Assembly: GCA_040954595.2 (NCBI GenBank)
Contig: CM082584.2
Location: 3,534,001-3,598,000 of the forward strand
DNA length: 64,000 nt
Origin: Balanoglossus misakiensis
Taxonomy: Eukaryota > Hemichordata
Direction of reading: 5' to 3'
Numbering within the stretch: position 1 is the first letter of the stretch; each line of letters opens with the position of its first letter. Made by a program: the position numbers and the translations under genes. Of the stretch, positions 31,816-42,900 are shown piece after piece. The notes under the pieces are model-generated. The model was not told where the DNA came from, did no database searches, and was given only the letters and a program-made list of their open reading frames with translations.

Positions 31816-32177
31816 TTGAAGGAAATCCATTGTTAGGTGTATATGAAATGCTATGGGACTGTATCGGCTAACTAAAAAACGAGCCTGATAATCCAGCGAT
31901 AATAAGACAAATGTTTGATTTTGTTCTGACACTCTGTAGACATTGTTGCTCTAAATTCACTGGTATAAATGCACTGTATGTGCAAAAAAATTGTTGGTGC
32001 TTTCAATGGTCAGCACATTTTACTAAGTTGAATAATTCAAGGTTGATGGTTTTATATTGATGGGCTTACATTTTGTCATGGCTAGTTTATCATGGCGTTT
32101 CACCAATGTATGTTGATACAGTGATAACCAATAGTAGGGCAAATAGCTAGGTCGAAAGGCAGAAACCCTGTTCTTGC

Positions 32178-32183
32178 AATAAA
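32178..32183 (+). terminator. Polyadenylation signal AATAAA, gene 4
   Basis: Hexamer in cttgcaataaagtaat, about 360 bp after the stop, with T/G-rich sequence behind it. The duplicate at 55056 is conserved. Confidence 0.6.
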
Positions 32184-32315
32184 GTAATGTACACTGATAA
32201 GATACTTCTGCACTTATGTTCTTGTAGTCTTTTTCTCCGTCTCACCCATTGTAAGTGACGGCACCCTCAACGTCAACGCTGGTGACTGCTAAAATCAATT
32301 AAATAATTTTGAGAC

Positions 32316-32953
32316 AAAACAAGACACAATGTCTTAAAGGTCTCATGCCATGCCCTATACACCCACGCGTAAAATCACTATTTGGGTCTTGAAGTTAACG
32401 TATGTTACTATCTTGCAATGCGTTTTGCCCCTTGTGCTTAGATAACAAGCAACTAAAAGTGGCGGGTGGGCGTGTACCCCTAACCCAACTCAGTCGAGTT
32501 TTTTCGGCTTTTCGAAGTTCAGTCGAAGGCTTATCTTGATGTGGACAAATAGTCTTTCACACCTTCGCAAATCCTCTGCCTGTAATGTGAAACAAGGGCT
32601 TCCTTTGCTTTGAACACTGTTTATATAGCTTGTCTTTGTCTGTGGACTTAATTACGCATGGACCGCTAATTACACCATACTGTTAGCAGAATGGTACACA
32701 ACGACGTAGTGTACTTGTTTGTCCATATGCAAATACCTTCGCCTGGCTCGAGTGCGAAGTGGCTCCCTGATCACAGGCATGAAAAAAGGGGGCAAATTCC
32801 GGCATTCGCGCACATTTTTCGGAACCGACACAATAGGCAATGCATAGACAAGTACCTTAGGTGAGCTTTTGATGTGGAAAAATGAAAACTTTCCAAAGCA
32901 TGACATGAGACCTTTAATGGGAGTTGAATGAATAAACGTGTATAGTTTAAACA
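32316..32953. mobile_element. Copy-A-specific block with inverted ends ttaaaggtctcatg
   Basis: Copy B reads straight from ttttgagaca to tatctttta; copy A has about 640 bp between. ttaaaggtctcatg (about 32335) and its complement (about 32907) form inverted ends inside the block, a likely MITE. Confidence 0.6.
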
Positions 32954-33837
32954 TATCTTTTTATGTGAAAATACGTTTCTCTGATAAAGCAGGGTTATTT
33001 GCAAATAGTAGATTATTATTAAAAGAACCCCAGGACAGTGGGTTTTATATTGATTTATAGCCTGGAGAATGGAAGAGATAGTGCCTCTGAAAAAAAATCA
33101 GATCACATAAGCGGTTATTAACGACAAATGCACGTCTGCAGCCTGTGGATTAGCCCGTCTGCATGTACTTACCAAAGATTATCCATATTTTCTGCATGGA
33201 TTGCATGTCACTTAGAAATACCAGATGATACACTTGACCCATTTTGAAATTTTGGTCTGTGTGAGCTTTTTTTCAATACAAGATATATATCACTTTATTG
33301 GCATAACAACATGGTTTTTATTCGCATGTGGGCTCTGCTTGTGGACTTATGCACATGTTGCCGCCTGAGATCCATTTTATGAGTTATGCTGATTATCATT
33401 GCCACCATGTACAAAATCACAGCTGAGGAGCAACAGGTGATATGATCATCAGAAAGAATGACGTGGTTCATTATTCTAGTTGTATGTCCCGCTTATTCTT
33501 GACGTCTGTAGGGTCATGTCAATTGCCCTTTGATTATGCAGATAAAAAGAAAATAATATCAGACATCAAGAAAGCGTATTGCTAAATAATTCCACTTTCA
33601 CCGCCAACATTAGTATGTGTGTTCTTCTATCACTAGATTTCTTGGACTTCAACTGTCGAGGAAATCCCAAAGAGCGCCCTCAATTAATCGTGGTCCGTCA
33701 CAATCAGCTCACATTGTCGTCCCCTTATTTACACACAGATTGCGAGCACGTAGTTGTTTCCCCACATCACTAACGCTCAGTATTTTTTAGTTTTCCGCAT
33801 TCGGCATGTGATTCATCTATTTATTGAAGAGACGGCA

Positions 33838-33904
33838 ATGGAGGGGAAAACTACACACCGGAGCAACGGCACTCACTTCCTAATTATGACATGGTTCATT
33901 ATCT
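33838..33904 (+). CDS. Gene 5A exon 1: signal peptide
   Basis: 67 nt, ATG to T|GTAAGT, phase 1. MEGKTTHRSNGTHFLIMTWFII: a polar N-terminus and a hydrophobic core. Conserved in copy B. Confidence 0.75.
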
Positions 33905-36900
33905 GTAAGTACACGGAATAGCGTTTTCAAGCATAGGGAGTTTAGCACCACTATGATTTTTCAACTGTTGGTATCCAGCCTGTGCTGTCAAATAATTCAG
34001 TGAGGGGTTATCTTCAATTCACCGCTAGACAATCACGGGCAGGGTTCATGATTCGCTCGTAAATGGGCTGCTCTAATTATACCCGTAACAAACATACCTT
34101 GAAAACAGAAGCCGTTAAAACGTCTGAAAAAATGGACTGATTTAAAAATGGTGTGGGCATGTGTCAATCAAGCCTGATACTACAGGACTACATACAGTGA
34201 TGTAATTCCTGACTGATACAACTAATCTAGACTGTCGACAGTCCCTCGCGCCTAATGTGTATCGATTCGGCGTTTCGTGCGAGGCCCGTAAGGCCCGTAT
34301 CTTTTGAAGGCCGAAGGCCCTATTCGGCGTTTCGTGGTGCGATGGCCGTAAGGCCCGAGGGCGTGGCCCGAGGGACTGTTATACCTTGTTTCGCCCTCAC
34401 ACGGGCACTGTGGGAAAATGCCCCTGTAAAATGATTGACAGTTAATACGTCATAAACTCATTGACCAATCATATTGTCACGCAGTATCGGGTCAACAGGA
34501 AGTGAAGCTGTTAAGCTGGCAAATTCATGTCTTTGAATGATGGTATCTGAACAAGTTATTTCTCTCGCCTTGACAAAAGTTGGCCACCAGTCACTCAGAC
34601 GTCCAGCGTCAAGTAATTGATGTTTTTTTTGGACGGCAAAGATGTTTTTGTTGCGTCGCCAACGGGCAGTGGGAAGTCTTTGGCGTATGAAATCGCACCT
34701 TTTCTCTTGGACAGGATCGGCGAATTTACCGAGGAACCGTCATCGATAGTTTTGGTTGTTTCGCCGCTGATTTACGCCCCCATATGCAAATTTTACTACG
34801 TCATTTTCTGCTTGCATAATTAATATCAAGGCAAGGCTTGCAAGCTATAACAGTCCCTCGGGCCTTACGGCCCTCGAACCACGAAACGCCGAATCGGGCC
34901 TTCGGCCCTCGCACGAAACGCCGAATCGATACACATAAGGCGCGATGGACTGTCGACAGTCTACAACTAATCATACGCGTGCTGTTAATGAACATTTATG
35001 TGAAAAAAACCAAGCACATTTCTTCAAAAAATACAGCCATTTAACAATTTCGTTGCTTGAATTTTTTGCAAAATTCTTTCTCTAATGAGACCATTACAAG
35101 TTCAGCTGTGTACTGAAACATTAGTATTGGTTGGGAGAAATGTGCTATGGCTTTGTGATTGTAATAATATTTACATCTTCACTTATAGATGTGGCAGACA
35201 TTCTGTGCATAACTACGATCAATTCTATTCAACGTTGACTGAAAAATGTCTTGATAATAACAATAACGTTCCTGTTTTTATTTCTGTTATTGTTGTTTTC
35301 AAATCCCCAAAAGTTGAATATGAAGGTTATCGAAATATATCATTAATATGAAAGAATGACATATGACTAATCTTTACTTGTAGATAATATACAAAGGATT
35401 TCTGGTACATTCAGCGTTGTGCCAAATGACACTCTGGTCATATTGGGAGATGCGACACAGCTAAACTGTACCTTTAACACAGCTCCTTCACTGATGGCAT
35501 GGTACCTTAATGATACGATTATAGTGTTTGGCGAAGACAAGGAACCTGGTGTTACTGGGGATTATGTAATTATTGGCGGTGGAGACGTATACAATCTTCG
35601 TGTGTATAATACAAGTCTGACTGAAGGAGGTCATTATGAATGTTGTGATTTGTCAACAATCGAAGCAGCAAGGGCTTATGTTTTCGTCATAAGTAAGTGG
35701 CAAAGTTTTTTACATCCGCTTTACCAATTTACAATTTGGATAATAGCTTTAAGACACGATCGCAGTCATTTCCAAATAAAACTGGGACTGCTAGTAGACA
35801 AATGTATGTTTCAAGTTGATATATACTAACCGCAGTATGATATTAAATATGCTAACATATACCAGTGTTAAAGTTGCTGTACATTTTACACAATGAATTT
35901 CACCAGAAAATGCAAGTGATTCTTAATCCAGCTAACATAGAACACCCGTCGAGACACACAATGCGTACACACACATTCATGAACGCATTGTGCAGTGTTG
36001 TCGTATTTCAACTCCGCGTGGTGTAAAAGTACGGAAGCGTATTGTACGACAAATGGCCATAGGTCACTGCAAACTTTGTAAAAAATAGAATATTATAATC
36101 AAAACATCACCGTGACAATATGATGAGATTCTTCTATACAGGTGATGGTCCTGATTGCACAGTTTACCCAGGCAATACGGTAATAGAGGGTGAAGATGTT
36201 ACATTTTACTGCAACATAAATTTACCCGAAAGGCGCCTGGGAGTCTTGTCTGGCTACAAAATGGAACCGAAATGAATCAAGAAGAAGCTCAAGTAAATAT
36301 TTGGAACACAACGTTGAATAGGACTGACAACAACACAGTTTTTGACTGTCAACTGCAACATTACACATTACCTCCATGGAAGTGGTCTTTAGTGTCGTGT
36401 GAAAACAAGATCATCGTGGATGTCCAATGTGAGTTCGCACGATGTACAAGATTTTGGTGAGATCGTTCATATTTAATATTTCACGTTTTTTCTAGTATCT
36501 GTCACGAAAACACTGATATGCCTCGGAGTTGATTGTGCCAATTGGTGTAGTGTAAGTGAGCTATATAACTACAAATTATGATCGATTTGACTTTTCATAC
36601 AGAATTAATATGTGTCTAATTTCGAACGTGTATGGCCCTGAGGTGCTTTGTTGAAACTGTGACGAATTTTGCATCTCTGTATATTAGGGCAGTGTTTTGT
36701 GTTTTAATTCTTTGCTCATGTATGTCCGGGTTAGAAGTGCGACATTTCTTCTGAAACAGGTATCTTATTTAAAATGCAAAATATCACCGAGGCAGCCGGG
36801 CTGTTGTTATTTGTTTTCCGGAATAATTGACAAGACTAATATTGCCACGATAGGTTTTACAATTACATGCAATCTATCCGTACGCCTATTTGTCATTCTC

Positions 36901-39900
36901 TTCAGTCTCAGGTCCTTTTCTTGTCATTTATATGACACTCGTCTATAATCTGTTTTCGTCGCTGTTTTACTTTCGTGTTCATTCCTAATGCAAATATCAC
37001 CTTTGAAACCAAACCTGACAACTACAATGAATAAATCAGATGACCCAGTATTAGATCTTAATATTTAGGGGTTATTACACGAATTTTGGTCGATAACGCG
37101 TCGTATTCGAGTGAAGCGCAACTCGTCAAAAACGGACATCACGAGAATGCGTCGCGTTATCGACCAACATTCGTGTAATAACCCCTTTATCATACATGCC
37201 TACCTATAAAACAGTACGATTTGCGAAAATGCGCCGAGAAAAACGATTTCAAATTTGAACCGTGTGCCCTGGGTTCACGGCAGTAGCCATGTGACGTGTG
37301 GGCCGTAGTATCATTTTAAGGGGTTGGCAGCTTTCATTACGATGGGCACATCCGCAATCTAAATAAAATTGTCTACGTTCTCTTTCAAAATATCATGTTA
37401 ACAATTATTTTGCAATGAGAATTTCGAAGAAGTAAAAATGATACATTCAACATGGCAAAACCGGCAGCTTTGAAAACGTTATTACAGCTTCTAATAACCG
37501 AATTTTACAACACCCCTCTCCACTAGAGTCCTATGCCCTGTGTGTCGCTCGCGCGCGCAGCGAAATGTCGCGCCGAGACGCGGACACGATATTTTCACAT
37601 TGTGAAATACCGTAAAATATCTTCGGGGCGAGAACAATAGAAAGTGTTAAATACAGGCGTTGCATGTATGATAAATATGGTGACATGGACAAATCATCTG
37701 GCGCAGTAGCATTATGGTTAAATTGCTGGCCTTGTATTTTCAATAACGTTATGACTTACCAAGCTGAACTTGGTAATAAATGAAGAACAAATGACCCTTG
37801 CTCTGTGTTTAAATCGCTCAGACATCATTTCCATTAAAAAGGTTTTCTTTGTTTATTTGGACGGTTGACATGAACGAGTAACAAGTCACCGCATGCAATG
37901 GAAAGCCTGAAATTTTGGTCACACTTGTTTGTTTCCATTCCCCAGACGGGCCAACCATAACCCTTGTAGAAGAAAGCGGCGTTGTAGTTGAAGGTAGAAC
38001 ATACCAAACAACATGCCATGTGGACTCAAACCCAGTGTCAGATGTTTATTGGATGAGTCAATCTGGGGAAACACAGATTGGTCGTGAACTCATCCTCGAA
38101 GGTGCCAGTCGTTATCAAGCGGGGGAGTATACATGTTTTGCCACTAACACTTTCTGGAACAACATGACTGCTTCGGACAATGCCACATTAGTTCTCGATG
38201 TACAGTGTAAGTGATGTGTAAAAGTCATTTGTATACTAGTATTTTGATTTCTCTCTCCTGACTGATCTCGCCCCATACCACACTCCGGATACCAATATTC
38301 AAGTTGGTCTGCTGAAATAATATTGCAAGGTTTTAATATTTGAAACAAGCACGACAGAGCAAGACACAGTGTGGGTTCCAGCAGTATCGTAACAGCAATA
38401 TCATTTATTACAGTTCCGCCATCTGTAGAAGTACCACAAAAAGTAAGCCGCAAAACAGGAGAAGACATCATACTAACCTGCTCTTTGACCGATGCAAACC
38501 CTCTTGATGTAGACTACACTTGGGAGCTCGCCAACGGAAACATTATAAACGGTGACACCGCACAAATAAGCAACGTAACTACCGACTTCCACGGTTCACA
38601 GAAATGTACAGCAAATAACACCTATCATGATGGCACATATGGCGAGGGAAGCAATTCTACCTTTCTTGATGTTCAGTGTAAGATTTTCAAATTATCTTCA
38701 ATTTAAAGAATGCTATCTTAGTACTACTTACTCTTAAGTCCTGCGTGGAGAGTGCCAGTGTGTAGCTTCTTATGCATATAAATATTTTGGGCAATTAACA
38801 TAATCAGCGTAACAGGGCACAATACGCACACTGCCACACGATACAGATGGTGAAAAACTTGGGTTGTAAGGGTCTCATCAGTTGATTACCAGCATGATTG
38901 CTTATTCTGTTATTATATTATACCAGTATATTGATGGTGTAAATCACGCTATTTTATTGGTCGAGACACGACACGTGACTGTGATATATTCGTCACATAC
39001 CACAGTCATATGTATATCACGCAAAACTCATAGTCAAAGAAGATGCCTTTTTAAAATGTTTTATGCAAAGTTTCAATATACTGGTATAATATTTAAATAA
39101 TAACACATGTTAGCGAGGGCAATATCATGATCTTTGGCCTGCCCTCGGGATGGTGATCTCTGACCATAATATTGATGATGCCCGAGCCGCAGGCGAGGGC
39201 ATCATCAATATTATGGTCAGAGATCACCAGCCCGAGGGCAGGCCAAAGATCATGATATTCTTCGGGCATGACGTGTGTTATTAATTTTATTATACCGAAC
39301 ATTTGACCATACATACAGCATAGAGAGTTGCGTCCATGTAGTCCTGTTTCAAAATGACCTACATTACACGTCCTATACACATGTATTGCATGTTCTGATT
39401 GGTTTATCCGCTTCTCTAAGGTCCACTTACGGCACGCTGATTGGAGGGACCTTGTAGGTTAGGTCTTATTACTATGTATTATTCACTAGACCTTGTAGGT
39501 TAGGTCGTATTACTATGTATTATTCACTAGACCTTGTAGGTTAGGTCTTATTACTATGCATTATTCACTTAACAGCTCCCTGATTGGTTAACGTGTCAGT
39601 CTGGTCCCCCATGTGTTCACTGCCTCGTTATACCACTCTGCCCGATCCCTATATATGGAAGTGCTCATTAATATTCATATAGGGTCAAAGGTGCTGAAAG
39701 TTTACTGAAGTGACCAATCAGATGCGTGCGCATATTAATGAGTAGTCAGATGACCTGAAGTCAACTGCAAGTGCCGCACGACGTTTTAATGTGTTTGTGC
39801 ACTGTTTCTGCTCCGTCTTTCTGATCTGATTGCTGATATTCAGGAAAGCGGTTTTCATTGTCATCTTATTGTCTTTGATCAAGCCCTCATTGGCAATTTT

Positions 39901-42900
39901 AGATAAATGTTAGCTGTCAATAACAAGCGAAGTTTTCACGCACGGAGCGGCACCCGACCTTCTGTGTCGATACACGTGTAGTAGTCTAGATCAACGTCAT
40001 TGACATGAAGTAAAACTGTGTACGATCGATGTATACAAGATGAACGCATGTACAACGGAGGAGACACGGAAAAGCTTGTACTTCATAAAATTCTCGTCGA
40101 TATTTTACATTGGTTTATATAGTTCGTCAATTGGGTTTATTCAGTGTGATGTCGACATCATTGACACTTGATCGATCAGTACCTGGTTTGCATGGCTTAA
40201 TGACTACACCCCCTAGACCAGTATCCGGTCACTTTTATTAAAAACGATACTCGCGCTTCATCGGCAACTCCGATACTACAACAACGCCATGTATTTTTAG
40301 CACTGGAGGACTGACAATAGAAAAAAAATACAAATCCGGGTCAAGTTGACAAAGGTCAAGGTAAAAAAGATTCCCAAACGATCGGTGTCGCTAGACCTGT
40401 ATGCGGTCACTTGGACCAGTACTCCAGTCACGTTGCATCAGTTGCACAAACACAGTTAGATTCAAATAGAATGCATATTCTCGTAAAGTATTTGGCCCCT
40501 TATCAGTAGAATCATGAATATACGGACTTTCATTCAAAGAAAAAAGCTACGAAGTCGACCCCCCTTCGACCTGGAAGTCGCGACTTACCTGCCCACAGTG
40601 CACGTCTTTTGTATGACAAGTCCACATGACACCGGCTTACCGGTCTAAAGCATTCCTTCCGATGTACGCGAAAGGCGCGTAAATGTTTGCGCCAATTTTG
40701 AAATCTCATACATGAACTTGTTCATGATGACTCGACAAGTACTAGAACAGCAATTTTGGTGGAAAAGCTCAAAAATATTGACGACAGGCCGACTTTTAAA
40801 GTGCGGCTCTTGCGTAGCTACCGTAAAATGCTTAGTATGAAGGAAATGATCGATTGTGCGCATCTCTTGTTTTCGGGCGATTCCGCTGAAGTCCAACCCG
40901 TACGACGTCGAAACTTCTACCGATTACTAATGAGTATACCCATCAAATACCTCGACTCTTGAATATCGCGTAGATATCGCGACTATCACTATATCGCGTC
41001 TTTTCCGCGAAGTGACCGGGTAATAGTACCGACCGGATACTGGTCTAGGGGTGTATTCCTTCCTTCCAAAAACATATCTGTGCAGTAAGCGCAGATGCCC
41101 TGTCCATGCTTCATGGTACGGATTGGCGCACTTGTGTGTATATCGTCCACCCATGTTCCGATGTCCGACGCCTATCACCACAATGACTAACAAAGTTGAC
41201 GCCAAAAGTCCCCATTTTGCGGTATCACTACCTGATGTGATTCCTGGAGAAATGTCTTCGTGCTTGGCTGGACCCATGGCCACGCCGTGATTCACGACGG
41301 CCTCAAACCTCAAAGCAACGGTGAAAATCCAATCGCAATGGTAAACTTGTTGCTTTGGGGTCAAAGAATCGATATGCCAGCGGGCAAGTTCTTTAGCCGA
41401 GAGAATTTCGTTTTACAGAATGAGAAACATGGGGTATATATAAAAAAGACAAAGTACTTGTACACTACGAGCGTAATAGCTGCTTTCTGATTGGTCAAAA
41501 ACTTGTCTGACCTCGAGGGCGCTTTCATTATTAAATATTAATGAGCACTTCCATATATAGGGATCGGGCAGAGTGTATACAGGACCTTGTAGGTTAGGTC
41601 TTATTAATATGTATTTATTCACGATACAGCTCCCTGATTGGTTAACATGTCAGTCTGGTCCCCCAGTGTTCACTGCCTCATTGTGAAATGTCCCATGTGC
41701 TTCCTGGTAACACATTATTCGGGATGTCCGCAGATCATTCATTGATTTTCTGAGAAATAGCCTGACTGATACTATCTCCAACATAAACCGCACCCTGGAA
41801 AGATTAAATGATTTTTAGATGGACTTCGAAAATCCGATTAACTCATCTAAGCATTTTTGCTAACAATTGTATATTTTTTTAATCACCCTCCTACTTCTCA
41901 TCATCAATATTATTATTGTTGTTTTAATATTTTCAAGTAAATATGTTTTGACGAACATGTTGTGATAAGGAGCACGTTGTCCGTTTATACATTCGTATAT
42001 TGTTTTCATAAAAATGGAACTATGACGGTGCAGCTTCGTGAAAGAAGTTCAATAAAAGTAATCATACCTGTAAAGCAACTAATGAGGTATCCCAAAGAAA
42101 TGCAATGCTATTCTAAACATTTCTATCGTAAGATATTTTTGGTTTGCTCGAATGAATAGCACACACTTCGTATTCAGCCAGGTGTTACACGAAGTGATGC
42201 GCTGAAAGACATAGTAATAAGACCTAACCTACAAGGTCTAGTGAATAATACATAATAATAAGACCTAACACATAAGGTCCCTCCAATCAGCGTGCCGCAA
42301 GTGGACCTAAGATTACCAGATGGACCAATCACAGATGTCGGTACATATGTCATGGACCTGACTTATGAAACAGGACTTGTCGTACATGGCAGGTTGCAGC
42401 GAACTAAAATATCTCGCCGTACCTACTTCGAACTCAGATAATCTTGAGGAAACCGCGCTATTGGTTGCGACTTTGGTATATTTACTGTCCGTTTGCGGTA
42501 AAATATCGTCCAGTTGAACAGGTGTTAATCCTGTGTGTCGCTTTGAAGCCATATACTAGTATGCTGGAGTTGACTGATTGTGAAGGAAGCCATTGAACGA
42601 CAGTTTATTGTGCGCTGAACCTAAAACCTGTTCTCAGCCGGCAATATTCTCTCAGCGCGCGCGTATCCCCGGCCCGTAGCCCCTACCTACGGGCCATAGA
42701 CTCTGTCAACCATGTAATATCACGGTTTTTTCTATGTCACGTGGTACGGTCTCAGCCAATCAAGAGTACGGAATACAGAGTGAGGTGTAATAAAATAGCA
42801 ATAAAACACCCCCAGCCATGGTATACCACGAGATTTTGACCAGTTCAACTCCATATACGCACTCGCTATCGCTCGTGCGTATATGTCGTGAACTGGTCAA

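Noticed and set aside
33579-33773. Conserved 64-codon frame upstream of gene 5A (and 55762-56004 in copy B)
   Set aside because: Same duplication effect; no signal or domain, and frame lengths differ between copies.
35085-35351. 88-codon frame conserved at 56573-56797
   Set aside because: Conservation is explained by the segmental duplication; it lies in an intron, has no domain, and its C-terminal part differs by a stop.
39448-39570. Regular 41-bp tandem repeats resembling a repeat array
   Set aside because: No unique spacers, the units are head-to-tail, and they lie inside a nested transposon in a eukaryotic intron. Not CRISPR.
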